A DNA stretch of 64,000 nt from an uncultured marine group I thaumarchaeote (GCA_902590655.1 CACIXQ010000001.1:45993-109992), one strand, 5' to 3'; positions 15,404 to 24,836 are shown, numbered from the stretch's first letter. Numbers and translations are program-made. The notes: a model not told the origin generated them from the sequence alone.

Positions 15404-16102
15404 TCACAAATTGATGTAAGATTCTGGTTTTGTTTGACTGATCACCATTACTGATAGGTCAGAAAATTCCTTTCCTTCCAATTCGGAGACAAACCCAGAA
15501 AACGTCTGTTCCTTCCCATTGGTCAGAGACTCGAAAACATAAACTGGGATTGTAGTCGTGTCAAAACCATTCTTCTTAAGATAAAACGCGACCTCTGATG
15601 GCATGAAATGTTTTTTGGGATCCTTTGGCCATGGTCTAGGAATTAACACAACATTTTGCCCATCAATTATTGCTTTTTGAAGTTCTAACTTCTTTTCTTC
15701 AATAGATGTTGTGACATGCATTGTAATTACTTTAGATTTGTCTAGTGGTACCCTGGCTTTCGATGCAGCAACTTGAATAGAACTAATTCCAGGCACCAAT
15801 TCAACATCACCAAAAATTTCAACTAATCTATCTACGACCTCAGATTCAGAAAAATTCACATCGCCAGTGAATGGAACAACCAAACTTCCATCTCCCAACT
15901 CTTTCTTAACATCTTGGTATGTCTGTTCTTGGTTTCCCATTGTGATCACATGAGTTTTTTTATCTTTAATCAAATCAGATATAGCTTCAAGCGTGTATTT
16001 GTAACCTACAATGACATCTGCATTTTCAACAGTTTTTCTTACGGTTTCCGTTACGTAGTTTTTGGATCCCGGACCAACACCAACAGCAAAAACCTTACCC
16101 AT
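15404..16102 (-). CDS. cbiE: Cobalt-precorrin-7 C5-methyltransferase (CbiE)
   Basis: SAM-dependent methyltransferase of the anaerobic cobalamin pathway. 232 residues of the tetrapyrrole methylase fold: N-terminal GVGPGS (8-13), a VIVGYKYTLE helix (31-40), the FTGDVNFSE region (about 78-86) and VELVPGISS (102-110), which resembles the PGISS/PGxSS motif of CbiE. Thaumarchaea make cobalamins, and related genes are presumably elsewhere. Zero-gap convergent with cdc6, and one base after the next gene upstream. Confidence 0.88.
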   Translation of the reverse strand: MGKVFAVGVGPGSKNYVTETVRKTVENADVIVGYKYTLEAISDLIKDKKTHVITMGNQEQTYQDVKKELGDGSLVVPFTGDVNFSESEVVDRLVEIFGDVELVPGISSIQVAASKARVPLDKSKVITMHVTTSIEEKKLELQKAIIDGQNVVLIPRPWPKDPKKHFMPSEVAFYLKKNGFDTTTIPVYVFESLTNGKEQTFSGFVSELEGKEFSDLSVMVISQTKPESYINL

Positions 16103-16103
16103 T

Positions 16104-16595
16104 TTAATTCGTCACAATCTGCCTATCTTTGATATACTTTACAAACCCTGACCAATCAACCTTCAAGAATTTTGTCGGTGCGCTAAGGGGATATTTTACC
16201 CAATCCTGGACAATAGAAAACTGATACTTTTCCTCCTTTCCATCTTCCATTACATCCAAAAATAATACACTCCCCCAAACCTTTTCTTTTACTTCAATTT
16301 GTAAAATATTGTTAAAACTAATTTTTTGGTTCTTTTTATTTTCCAAATCTATTTCTAAGTTTGTTGTGTCATACCCGTCTTCTGTAAACATTACATCCTT
16401 ATTCTGTAACAACCTAACCACCTGCCTAGTTCTAATAGCACCCCACCATTTCATAGGCGCCTCTGTTTTTTTGATAAATAACAAACGTTTGTTTGTTAGA
16501 ATTAACATACCTTCACTTCCTTTACCGCTAAAGAATCCCCTTTTTTCTTTCCAAACTGAAAGGATATGTGCCTGTATATCCTCACCCGTATCCAT
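16104..16595 (-). CDS. PH/GRAM-like domain protein
   Basis: 163 residues, soluble. The first half looks like a bacterial-type PH domain: KGSEGMLILTNKRLLFIKK strand-turn-strand (about 25-43), an aromatic turn (PMKWWGAI), and NNILQIEVKEKVWGSVLFLDV (about 95-115), ending in a WVKYPL helix region. Such domains bind lipids or act in membrane association. The gene is one base from cbiE and perhaps co-transcribed. Function not known. Confidence 0.6.
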   Translation of the reverse strand: MDTGEDIQAHILSVWKEKRGFFSGKGSEGMLILTNKRLLFIKKTEAPMKWWGAIRTRQVVRLLQNKDVMFTEDGYDTTNLEIDLENKKNQKISFNNILQIEVKEKVWGSVLFLDVMEDGKEEKYQFSIVQDWVKYPLSAPTKFLKVDWSGFVKYIKDRQIVTN

Positions 16596-16670
16596 GAATG
16601 TGCATACGTAACAACTTGATAAAAACTAATACTAAGAACAGCTTTTATTGAAGTTGGAAAAACTACCGTC

Positions 16671-18362
16671 ATGAATTTTACAGTTTTTGTAATTTCCATT
16701 TTGGTAGTATCAGGCCTTGTTGGAACTGTGTTTGCACAACAGACTGTTCTGTTAACCCAACAAGAATTTACCGAGGAGGAGATCTATAAAATGAAAAATA
16801 CCGCCGTTCATCTTTCAACAGAGAAGGGGACTATAATAATCGAATTATATCCTGAAGACGCTCCAAACACAGTCCATAATTTTTTAAAATTGGTTGAAAG
16901 CGGCTTTTATGACGGCGTGGTTTTCCATCGTATTATAGAAGGTTTTATGATTCAAGCTGGAGATCCAAACACCAAGGATCCAGAATATGATCGAGGTTTG
17001 TGGGGAACTGGAGGCCCAGGATACCAAATTAAAGAAGAGTTTAACACACTTCAACATGATAGAGGAGCTGTTTCGATGGCAAGACAACAACATCCAGACA
17101 GTGCAGGCTCACAGTTTTTCATTGTGCATAAAGACTCGAACTTTCTTGATAAACAATATACAGTCTTTGGCAGAGTAGTACCAGGAACATATAGTTATGA
17201 CGCAGTAAACTATATCGCTAATCTACCAACAGACGATCGTGATGCACCAATAAGTACAAAGGACGCCACAATAATAAAAGCAGAAATAATGTACCCTTTT
17301 TCCTCAAGTGATTTTGGTGAGTTGGATCGATACCAATCAATTATCAAAGAATATCAAGATCCATACGATCCTGAAGCTCTACAATCCGTCGATGTCTACC
17401 ACAACCAACTTCACGATGTATTATTTCATGTTCCTTATAGATGGGATGTTGCTGAGGGGCAAGGAGATTTGTTAAGTGTAAAAATGGAACCTGGTAAAGA
17501 TGAGCATAATGCACAACAAACTATAGCGAAAAGCGGATTTATACCACAAGTTTTGATTGGTTCAGAAAACAGAACAAACCATCAAGCAGAAAACAGTGTG
17601 GTTGGAACAGGCAACATCTTTTCAATTCAAGGCGGTGACGACCCTAAAATTTTAAACAATTTCATAATAAGAGATTCTAGTGGAAACAAAGCCCACCTAG
17701 TAATGACAACACAAAACCTACAAACAGAACAGGGGCCAAAACAATTCAAAATCTTACAACTTCATTTCAACAACTTAGAAACTAACTATTCGGCAATCTA
17801 CGTCAACACCACGGAATTTTTTAGATATGAAGTCAATTCTTTCAGTTACGCTGTAAATAATTTTCATATTATGATTGATGGAGAAATGCAGAGGTTGCTG
17901 TTTGGCGAAAGTCCTGTATTTCAACAATTAATGAGAGACGCAAAAGCAGCACCCGAACCTGAATCATTACCACCAGCAAGAATTGGCGGTTGCCTAATAG
18001 CTACTGCATCTTATGGCTCTGAACTAGCACCACAAGTTCAACTCCTAAGAGAGATACGTGATAATGCAGTATTACAAACACAAGCTGGAACATCCTTCAT
18101 GGATGGATTCAACCACTTTTACTATTCATTTAGTCCAACAATAGCCGATTATGAAAGAGAAAACCCAGTTTTCAAGGAGGCGGTAAAGCTCACACTTACC
18201 CCCTTATTGGCATCATTAACTTTGCTACAATATACTGATATTGATTCTGAACACGAAATGCTAGGATATGGGATAGGACTCATACTTCTAAACATAGGGA
18301 TGTATTTTGTCGCCCCAGCCATTCTGATAACTAAGATTAGAAGTTTTTACAAGTTACAATAA
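16671..18362 (+). CDS. Secreted membrane-anchored cyclophilin with CFI-box C-terminus
   Basis: 563 residues. Signal peptide 1-22, then a cyclophilin peptidyl-prolyl isomerase domain (about 42-205) with FHRIIEGFMIQAGDP (85-99), GSQFFI (146-151) and FLDKQYTVFGRV. Residues 215-425 are a beta-rich module of unknown type. At 441 begins CLIATASYGSE, a CFI-box (CFIATAAYG-like) domain with the FNHFYYSFSP and FKEAVKLTL segments, followed by a C-terminal membrane helix (about 530-553). It probably folds or processes proteins at the outer face of the membrane. The combination is unusual. Confidence 0.85.
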   Translation: MNFTVFVISILVVSGLVGTVFAQQTVLLTQQEFTEEEIYKMKNTAVHLSTEKGTIIIELYPEDAPNTVHNFLKLVESGFYDGVVFHRIIEGFMIQAGDPNTKDPEYDRGLWGTGGPGYQIKEEFNTLQHDRGAVSMARQQHPDSAGSQFFIVHKDSNFLDKQYTVFGRVVPGTYSYDAVNYIANLPTDDRDAPISTKDATIIKAEIMYPFSSSDFGELDRYQSIIKEYQDPYDPEALQSVDVYHNQLHDVLFHVPYRWDVAEGQGDLLSVKMEPGKDEHNAQQTIAKSGFIPQVLIGSENRTNHQAENSVVGTGNIFSIQGGDDPKILNNFIIRDSSGNKAHLVMTTQNLQTEQGPKQFKILQLHFNNLETNYSAIYVNTTEFFRYEVNSFSYAVNNFHIMIDGEMQRLLFGESPVFQQLMRDAKAAPEPESLPPARIGGCLIATASYGSELAPQVQLLREIRDNAVLQTQAGTSFMDGFNHFYYSFSPTIADYERENPVFKEAVKLTLTPLLASLTLLQYTDIDSEHEMLGYGIGLILLNIGMYFVAPAILITKIRSFYKLQ

Positions 18363-18387
18363 AATACTCAAAAACAATATTCTATGC

Positions 18388-18708
18388 ATGAGAAAAGAGT
18401 ATGTTGTAGTACGTATTGACGCCGCACCCGACGCCGCACCATATGTCGTTGTTTCATTATCTTCTAAAAAGGATGTTCAAGATAACAACGGACCGCTATC
18501 TTCTCCTTTTGGGAAATCAAACGTCATGGGGTTCTCCAACATGAATGATATGGCTAAGGAGCTTAACAAAATGATGTCAGGTGGAATGGGTATGGTGGGC
18601 AACACGACATCTATAAAATTAGATATGATTGAATACAAAAAATTAGGTCTTTCAGTAGGCGATAAAGTCTATTTGGATCTTACTAAGGCTGAAAGCTCAG
18701 GCGTTTAG
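18388..18708 (+). CDS. Conserved small protein of unknown function
   Basis: 106 residues beginning MRKEYVVVRIDAAPDAAP. The bases coding DAAPDAAP are a perfect 10-bp tandem repeat (GACGCCGCAC twice). A Gly/Met-rich middle (MMSGGMGMVG) is flanked by beta strands; the C-terminal SIKLDMIEYKKLGLSVGDKVYLDL resembles a small OB/AbrB-like barrel, which is inference. It overlaps the convergent TyrRS end by 4 nt. Confidence 0.65.
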   Translation: MRKEYVVVRIDAAPDAAPYVVVSLSSKKDVQDNNGPLSSPFGKSNVMGFSNMNDMAKELNKMMSGGMGMVGNTTSIKLDMIEYKKLGLSVGDKVYLDLTKAESSGV

Positions 18709-19752
18709 TAACTATTTTTGATCAAATCAGACAGTTCATCACTCAACGCCAATTTCTCCCTAATTGGAGATACTATCTTAACTAATGATTCTCCAACAGA
18801 TTGTTTTAGGTCAGCAGGATGAAGTTTCTTTTGTGAGAAATCAGATTCTAAACTTTCAAAACTATCATAACTAACATTACCGCCAAATTTTTTCTGGTCG
18901 CTCAATAGAGATTGTGTCAAATTCATGAAATACTACATGCTTTGCAATTTCTAATATTGGGTTATTTTCTATAACACCTTCATCACAAAATCCCTTCTTA
19001 ATTTTAGTTCTAATTTCATCATCTGAGTTGTGGATGAAAACTCCAGCATTTGGGTCAGATTTACTCATCTTTGCTACTTCACCATCAGATTTTACTTCTG
19101 TTGGTTTAGTTAGACCAGGAAGTAATTTATGATGCACAGCTACTGGAATTTTCCATTTCATTTTTGGGAACACATCTTTAACCAACATGTGGATTTTTCT
19201 TTGATCCATTCCTGCATGTACTATATCCAGATCAAGTGAATGTATATCCGCAGCTTGCATTGCAGGATAGATGAGTTTTGCCAGATCAATCTTTTCATCA
19301 TTTTCTGATCTTCCCATTATGGTAAGCGTTCTCATGGTTCTTGCCAGTGACATGTGTTTTGCAATTTGTACAAGATCAGACCAATATTCTTTCTTAGAAT
19401 CATAAAGATCAGTTCCCAAAACCACATTTGCCTCGGGGCAAACTAATCTAAACGCGTCCTCATAATATTTCGAAACTTTTCTTATAGTTTCAAAACTACC
19501 TCCCAACTTTTCATTCAACAAAGTGTGCCAGTCTGCTAAAAACACAGTACAATCAACTCCAGCTTTGACAAAATCATTAATTTTGAAGCCAGTGCTTATC
19601 AGGCTACCTAGATGTAAGAATCCCGAAATCTCGATACCTATGTAGTGTTTTGGTTTTGAATTTGTTTTGAATAATTCCAACAACTCTTCCTGGGTGACAA
19701 CCTCCTCAGTTGGTGGTCTTGATACCAAGTCAACCTTTTCAGTTACATCCAT
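18705..19752 (-). CDS. tyrS: Tyrosyl-tRNA synthetase, interrupted by a frameshift
   Basis: Charges tRNA-Tyr. The first frame (19752 to 18877) holds the Rossmann domain with the HLGSL form of the HIGH motif and KMSKSDPN. It then ends abnormally at IERPEKIWR. The missing tail FGGNVSYDSFESLESDF, LHPADLK and onward is intact in another frame down to 18705. The frames join if one base is removed from the A6 run (T6 at 18888-18893 on the plus strand), giving RPEKFGGN and a 348-residue enzyme, normal for archaea. No second TyrRS is in view, so an assembly indel, a true mutation or recoding are all open. Confidence 0.88.
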
Positions 19753-19817
19753 TTCATTTGAATTTTTTTTGAAAGCCTATAAAGTTTGCAGATTGTTGAT
19801 AATTCAAAATTATGATT

Positions 19818-20378
19818 CTAGTCTTCTACCGATTTTCTTGGTTTTGTACTAAGATAGAATGCATGACCGCTAATTATAGCACCAGCAAGCCAAATCTTTG
19901 TTGCAAAAATTAGATTCCATGGCCGTAGGACATCTGGATAATCCACTGCAAGAGCATCAATATCTGGCGTCTGTCCGCTCACGATCATCTGCGAAGTAAT
20001 TTCAGCATTCAATATTGTAAAAGTCCATAATATCTCATACAAGCAAATTATAGTAAATCCTAGTAACATTATCTGAAGAAGTCCCATTCTGTAGGAACGC
20101 AAATTTGTTGTCTTTTTCCAACCAATTCTAGAAACACAATACCAGCCTATCACGCAAGAAAAGAATAGCCAAGTCGATAGATTTGCAAAATTTTCAAACG
20201 GAACTTGGGTTTGGACTAGAATATCTCCCATAATGAATGTCCCTTCTTCGTTCCAGTCTTGTGCCATAGAGTAAATACCGAAGAATGTTATGGAAGCCAT
20301 CACAACAGCACATGCATAGAAGACATAGAGAAATACCCTATACTGTCTGTCATGTTCCTGCAGATGCCGTCTTTCCAT
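19818..20378 (-). CDS. Four-helix integral membrane protein
   Basis: 186 residues with four predicted membrane helices (about 15-36, 66-84, 97-121 and 155-176) and charged ends. Helix 3 holds an LYEILWTF stretch. No catalytic motif or transporter signature is recognisable. It lies upstream of tyrS on the same strand with a 65-nt gap. Conserved-looking but unassigned. Confidence 0.7.
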   Translation of the reverse strand: MERRHLQEHDRQYRVFLYVFYACAVVMASITFFGIYSMAQDWNEEGTFIMGDILVQTQVPFENFANLSTWLFFSCVIGWYCVSRIGWKKTTNLRSYRMGLLQIMLLGFTIICLYEILWTFTILNAEITSQMIVSGQTPDIDALAVDYPDVLRPWNLIFATKIWLAGAIISGHAFYLSTKPRKSVED

Positions 20379-20462
20379 TTACTGCGCTAAGAATAATCAC
20401 TATAAAAACTCATAGAATTTCTCAATGAAATTTATTAAAGAAGCAGCTACCAAACCCACTAA

Positions 20463-21545
20463 TTGAAAATTCCTATAAACATCCCTGCCATTGACAAAGA
20501 AGAAATTCGTGAAGTGAACAAAGTTTTATCAGAAAAATCACTAACTTCGGCATCATTTAACGGAGGAAAACAAGTTCAACAATTTGAGAAACTATTATCA
20601 AAATTTGTCAAATCAAAGTTTGCCGTAGCAGTTAATTCTGGAACTGCTGCACTCCAGGCTTCTTTATACGCAATTGATATCAAACCAGGGGACGAAGTAT
20701 TGGTACCATCATTTACTTTTGTTGCTACTGCAAATTCAGTCAAATCTGTTGGAGCCAAACCAGTTTTTGTTGACATTCTCAAATCTAACTATACAATAGA
20801 TCCAAGTGATTTGAAAAAGAAGATTACAAGACGCACTAAGGCAATAATTCCAGTACATCTGTATGGTCATATGGCTTACATGGATGAGATCCTAGAGATA
20901 GCAAAAAAGAAACATATCAAAATTATTGAAGATGCATCACAATCATTAGGTTCAAAATTGAGGGGCAAACACTCCGGAACTTTTTCACATCTTGGGTGCT
21001 TTAGTATGTATGCTGGCAAAGTTATTACATCTGGTGAGGGCGGTGCCATTATAACAAATGACAAAAAATTATTTGAAAAACTAAAACAGATACGTAACCA
21101 CGGTCTTAGTAAAAACAATCTTACAACTAGATTTGGTCTCAATCTTAGAATTTCTGAGATTAGTGCAGCTATAGCAAAAATTCAAATGAGAAAATTACCC
21201 CACCTACTAAATCAACGAAGAAAGAACGCAAAAGCACTTACTGAGATTTTGGGGCATTCTGATATAATCTTACCAGAACCAAGAAAAAACGAAATTGTAA
21301 ACTGGTATCTGTATACAATAGCTATGCAAAGTAGAGATAAGGCAATGAAAAAGCTGAATGCTTCTGGAATTGGTGCAAGAGTATATTATTCGCCTCCTGT
21401 TCACAAAACACCCTACTACAAAACTCGTTTACGCCTTGCAAATACAGAGTGGGCAGCTTCTCATGTAATGAGCTTACCAGTGCACCCAAATGTAAGAAAC
21501 CAAGATTTGGTGAGAATGAAGAATATCCTCTTGGGAAGAAATTGA
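20463..21545 (+). CDS. DegT/DnrJ/EryC1/StrS aminotransferase
   Basis: PLP-dependent sugar aminotransferase type, 360 residues. The PLP-binding lysine is K186 in SMYAGKVITSGEGG; D157 (IIEDASQ) contacts the pyridine nitrogen; PSFTFVAT (82-89) and HLYGHM (132-137) are family motifs. Probably aminates a nucleotide-linked keto-sugar for surface polysaccharide or glycoprotein glycans, but no sugar cluster is adjacent. It begins at TTG (MKIPINIP); no ATG fits. Confidence 0.9.
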   Translation: MKIPINIPAIDKEEIREVNKVLSEKSLTSASFNGGKQVQQFEKLLSKFVKSKFAVAVNSGTAALQASLYAIDIKPGDEVLVPSFTFVATANSVKSVGAKPVFVDILKSNYTIDPSDLKKKITRRTKAIIPVHLYGHMAYMDEILEIAKKKHIKIIEDASQSLGSKLRGKHSGTFSHLGCFSMYAGKVITSGEGGAIITNDKKLFEKLKQIRNHGLSKNNLTTRFGLNLRISEISAAIAKIQMRKLPHLLNQRRKNAKALTEILGHSDIILPEPRKNEIVNWYLYTIAMQSRDKAMKKLNASGIGARVYYSPPVHKTPYYKTRLRLANTEWAASHVMSLPVHPNVRNQDLVRMKNILLGRN

Positions 21546-21546
21546 T

Positions 21547-21879
21547 CTAATAACCATCTTTTTGTCGTTGTCTGTTTATCTCATTTTTTCTTTGATATTC
21601 CTTTAAGATATCATCTGGCGTCAAACCCAACTCCAGCGAAGCTTGAATAAGAAAGTGCCAAATGTCAGCTAATTCTTCTCTTGCTTCTGTTTTGTTGAAT
21701 TCTGTTGGTTTTTTCCACCATTTCCAGTTTGTAGTACGTTGTAGTTCTACCGCCTCATGGATCATTGCTGTACACAAAGCAGAAATCCTACCCTCAACAT
21801 CATCAGGATATCTATCTAGATTCATCATTTCAGTTAGTCCTTTTTGAAGAGAAAAAATTTCTTCTAACTTATCTTCCAT
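21547..21879 (-). CDS. All-alpha NTP pyrophosphohydrolase (dimeric dUTPase/MazG-like)
   Basis: Hydrolyses an (d)NTP to the monophosphate. 110 residues from the ATG at 21877-21879. Helical throughout, with the metal-binding signature spread over EAVELQ (helix) and EELADIWHFLIQASLELG, where the EExxD ligand set is seen. The basic tail YQRKNEINRQRQKDGY resembles the dimeric dUTPase family. A GTATAAC box 25 nt upstream supports this start over a TTG 9 nt earlier. The substrate is uncertain. Confidence 0.85.
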   Translation of the reverse strand: MEDKLEEIFSLQKGLTEMMNLDRYPDDVEGRISALCTAMIHEAVELQRTTNWKWWKKPTEFNKTEAREELADIWHFLIQASLELGLTPDDILKEYQRKNEINRQRQKDGY

Positions 21880-21911
21880 ACCACACAAATCATGTTAACA
21901 TGTATAACTTT

Positions 21912-22805
21912 TCAGAATCTAGTCATTTTTTCATATTGTGTTATTCTTTTCTTGATATCTGATTTTTTTATTCGTAGTAATACTTCAGGACCGTAGCCCT
22001 CAACAGCAAATGAACCCATCACGTTACCATAGATAATGGATTTTTTGATGGTACTAAGATCAGTTTTGTTCCTACTGGAAATATATCCCATCATAGCACC
22101 AGCAAATGAGTCACCCGCACCTGTAGGATCCACAACTTTTTCTAATGAAAATGCGGCAGAAGGGAAAATAACATCCTCAAAGAACAAAAGCGAACCATGC
22201 TCACCCTTTTTGATAATAACATATTTTGTTCCCCAGTTCATTATTTTTTTTGCGCATTTTATTAGATTGAATTCTTTGGTTAGTAGTTTTGCCTCCTCAT
22301 CATTAATCACTACAGCGTCAACAGCTTTGAACATCTTTATGACAGATTCCCTCTTAGTTGATATCCAAAAATCTATTGTGTCACACATTGAGAACTTTAC
22401 ATTATCAAATTCTTTAATTAGTGATTTATTTTGATCAGGGTCGTTGTTAGCAAGATACACAAATCTAGATTTTTTATAATCTTCTGGTACAGTGGGCTTG
22501 AAATTCTTTAACACATTTAGATCCGTACGTAATGTAGTCCTTAAGCTCAGAGTACTATCATAACTACCCGAATATCGAAATGTTTTACCATCATTTATCG
22601 AAAGACCTTTCAAGTCTAATCGTTTGGCAAGAATTTTGTGATATTTTTTTGGGAAATCTTTTCCTACAACCGCAATAAGTCCTGGTTTTACAAAAAAACT
22701 AGCTGAGATACTGGCAAAAGTTGCAGCTCCTCCAAGCACATCCTTTAACACCTTAGTTGGAGTTTTAATGGTATCAAGTGCTGTTGAGCCAAAAACAGTC
22801 AGCAT
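21912..22805 (-). CDS. PfkB-family carbohydrate/nucleoside kinase
   Basis: 297 residues. The hallmark PfkB motif DPTGAGDSFAGAMMG is near residues 226-240, with the anion-hole GAGD and catalytic Asp. The N-terminal strand TVFGSTALDTI and GGAATFASI motif match the substrate-binding end. The substrate (ribose, adenosine or another sugar) cannot be told from sequence alone. Upstream gene on the same strand as the NTP pyrophosphatase. Confidence 0.9.
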   Translation of the reverse strand: MLTVFGSTALDTIKTPTKVLKDVLGGAATFASISASFFVKPGLIAVVGKDFPKKYHKILAKRLDLKGLSINDGKTFRYSGSYDSTLSLRTTLRTDLNVLKNFKPTVPEDYKKSRFVYLANNDPDQNKSLIKEFDNVKFSMCDTIDFWISTKRESVIKMFKAVDAVVINDEEAKLLTKEFNLIKCAKKIMNWGTKYVIIKKGEHGSLLFFEDVIFPSAAFSLEKVVDPTGAGDSFAGAMMGYISSRNKTDLSTIKKSIIYGNVMGSFAVEGYGPEVLLRIKKSDIKKRITQYEKMTRF

Positions 22806-22929
22806 TATCTACGGGCTTGTTATTTCGTATAAATCCCTTTCAACTGGAAACAGACACAATGTGTAAAAATTTTGATGCATTCTTTAAGCTACTTAGAGCT
22901 ACCAAAATAAATGAAAATTTAAGTCCATT

Positions 22930-23403
22930 ATGTTGTTGGCAAAAATCAGGCTTAGAGTTGGGGACAGCGAAATTGAAATTGACTCTCGAGATTTTTACGT
23001 TGATAATGACACAATAAGAAAAGTCATTGCAGACATATCCTCGCTTTTACAAGAAAGTAGCGCAAGAATCCTACCATATTCAAACGAACCTAGTTTAGAA
23101 GAAAATAGCGCTCTTGACTCACTAGAAAATGCTGAGGTTTATGAGCCAGAGTTTGGAGAACCGGTTTTTGTACCAATAAAAGAATTACGTGGAAAACTGA
23201 CAATTCTATCAGAAAGCTCCTTTTTTGATAAACCAAGAACAGTATCAGAAACTGTCAATGAACTTAGAGAACATGGTTGGATTGTAAACCCATTGGACGT
23301 ATCTAAAATATTAGCCAAGATGGCATTTAGTAAGGAACTCACGAAAGGCAAGCAGGCTGATAGAAGTTTCTACTTTGTTCAAAAGGAATTACTAACTAAT
23401 TAG
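22930..23403 (+). CDS. Conserved thaumarchaeal protein, possible DNA-binding domain
   Basis: 157 residues. N-terminal beta strands (AKIRLRVGDSEIEIDSRDF), a central acidic linker (about 55-80), and a C-terminal helical region (SETVNELREHGWIVNPLDVSKILAKM, in two helices) ending with RSFYFV. The C-terminus resembles a winged HTH. Convergent with the cyclophilin gene at a 1-nt gap. Function unknown. Confidence 0.62.
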   Translation: MLLAKIRLRVGDSEIEIDSRDFYVDNDTIRKVIADISSLLQESSARILPYSNEPSLEENSALDSLENAEVYEPEFGEPVFVPIKELRGKLTILSESSFFDKPRTVSETVNELREHGWIVNPLDVSKILAKMAFSKELTKGKQADRSFYFVQKELLTN

Positions 23404-23404
23404 C

Positions 23405-23887
23405 TCATTCAGATGTTGTAACTTCAAGCATTTTTGCTTCCTGCTCTGGGCAATCATTACCATCTCTGGGAAGATTAACAATCTTATCTGCAACATCCAT
23501 CCCCTCAGTAACTTCACCAAACACTGTGTATTGCTTATCTAGGAATGTACTATCGCTAGTTACGATGAAAAACTGTGATCCAGCGCTATCTGGATCAGCT
23601 GCCCTAGCCATCGAAACAATACCGCGAAGATGTGATCTTGAATTAAATTCAGCTTTTAAATTATAACCAGGTCCGCCTTGTCCCCATGCACTTTTGTCAG
23701 GACTTTTTGTATTAGGATCGCCTCCTTGAATCATAAATCCAGGTATCACCCTGTGAAATAATGTTTCATTATAAAAGCCAGACTTGGCTAATTTTGAAAA
23801 ATTTCTAACTGTCTCTGGTGCTAACTCAGGCAGTAAACTAAATTTTATACTTCCAAAATTTGTTTTAATGGTAACCTCCTCGGGCAT
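23405..23887 (-). CDS. Cytoplasmic cyclophilin (peptidyl-prolyl isomerase)
   Basis: 160-residue single-domain cyclophilin with LFHRVIPGFMIQGGDP, GSQFFIV and FLDKQYTVFGEV, covering the catalytic arginine (FHR), the hydrophobic pocket and the C-terminal strand. No signal peptide, unlike the longer paralog at 16671. Catalyses cis-trans proline isomerisation during folding. Confidence 0.95.
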   Translation of the reverse strand: MPEEVTIKTNFGSIKFSLLPELAPETVRNFSKLAKSGFYNETLFHRVIPGFMIQGGDPNTKSPDKSAWGQGGPGYNLKAEFNSRSHLRGIVSMARAADPDSAGSQFFIVTSDSTFLDKQYTVFGEVTEGMDVADKIVNLPRDGNDCPEQEAKMLEVTTSE

Positions 23888-24015
23888 TTTATTTTAGTTT
23901 TTAAATTTAGGTTAAGAATCTTTGGGATCCGTACTATAGAATTCGCTAAAATAAATAACTATCTCCACCAGATTTTTAAAACTAGTCTTATATAGAACAA
24001 CAAAAAACAACTTTT

Positions 24016-24237
24016 GTGAATCGTACCAATCAAAGCACAGTTATCAAAGAAGCAATCAACTCTTTACTTGACGAGGGAGTTACAGACAAGCAGGATATCT
24101 ACTCAAAAGTTGTGGATAAGTTAGGTGTTCCAAGACCTACTGTAAGACGTGTTGCTCGAGACCTTAGAAATGAATTGCTTACAAAAATCAAAATATTACA
24201 ATCAGAGACACAACAATCTACAGTTCCTGCTCTTTAA
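24016..24237 (+). CDS. Small HTH protein
   Basis: 73 residues starting at GTG (MNRTNQST). Two helices form an HTH: DKQDIYSKVVDKLGVP and RPTVRRVARDLRNELL, followed by a short tail. A CTTATATAG box about 24-30 nt upstream supports the GTG as leaderless start. It looks like a single-domain DNA-binding regulator. Confidence 0.75.
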   Translation: MNRTNQSTVIKEAINSLLDEGVTDKQDIYSKVVDKLGVPRPTVRRVARDLRNELLTKIKILQSETQQSTVPAL

Positions 24238-24312
24238 GCACAAATTAGAGCCTATTTTTTATCATTAGAATTTATCACTAACATTATATTCATCCAATTT
24301 TTTTTGTTTCAT

Positions 24313-24588
24313 ATGGGTTATGTGTATAACCACTTGGCAACTCTCATTTGTGGTGTATTTGCAGCTATTTTGACCCTACTTTGGCCATTGTTTGTAGATT
24401 ATGCCGCAGTATTGGATGCAGCGTTTCTTTATTCCGTACCAATCATGTGGTTCTTAACTGCTGTTTGTTTTGTAGCCCAAAGAAGTACAGATTACATGCA
24501 CGGAACTCATCCAGTGACCACAACTAGTAAAAAAAGCAAAAAAGGCAAAAAAGTAATTTATACATCTGATGGGCAAATAGCAGGATAA
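24313..24588 (+). CDS. Two-helix membrane protein with basic tail
   Basis: 91 residues from ATG (MGYVYNHL). Two hydrophobic helices (about 6-28 and 38-57) are followed by a Lys-rich cytoplasmic tail (TTSKKSKKGKKV). No domain recognised. It lies in a run of small genes; possibly an auxiliary membrane subunit. Confidence 0.65.
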   Translation: MGYVYNHLATLICGVFAAILTLLWPLFVDYAAVLDAAFLYSVPIMWFLTAVCFVAQRSTDYMHGTHPVTTTSKKSKKGKKVIYTSDGQIAG

Positions 24589-24591
24589 AGA

Positions 24592-24696
24592 TTACTTACA
24601 ATGCTCGCAACCATGTAGGTCATGTTTCTCTTTACAACCAGGGCAACTAACTGCGCCGCCTAGATGACATTCACAAACACAGTGAGATTCATCCAT
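24592..24696 (-). CDS. 34-residue Cys/His-rich microprotein (zinc site)
   Basis: ATG (24694-24696) to TAA (24592-24594). Seven cysteines (C6, C8, C10, C18, C21, C30, C33) and five histidines in 34 residues, including CVCECH and CPGC. This strongly suggests metal coordination. It fills the space between a membrane-protein gene and tRNA-Arg. Function unknown. Confidence 0.6.
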   Translation of the reverse strand: MDESHCVCECHLGGAVSCPGCKEKHDLHGCEHCK

Positions 24697-24761
24697 GGTG
24701 TTATCTTCGTATTATTCCTAATAGGTTTTCAACTTTATAGAAGCATATTTTTGATCAAAAA

Positions 24762-24836
24762 CGGGCTTGGAGGGCTTCGATCCCTCGACCTGTAACTTAG
24801 GAGGCTACCACGCTATCCATACTGCGCCACAAGCCC
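24762..24836 (-). tRNA. tRNA-Arg (anticodon CCT)
   Basis: Folds as a cloverleaf on the minus strand: acceptor GGGCTTG/CAAGCCC, D stem GCGC/GCGT, anticodon stem GTAGC/GTTAC with loop CTCCTAA (anticodon CCT), T stem GAGGG/CCCTC with loop ATCGAAG. Discriminator G; CCA is not encoded. 75 nt, no intron. Reads AGG codons. Confidence 0.92.
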
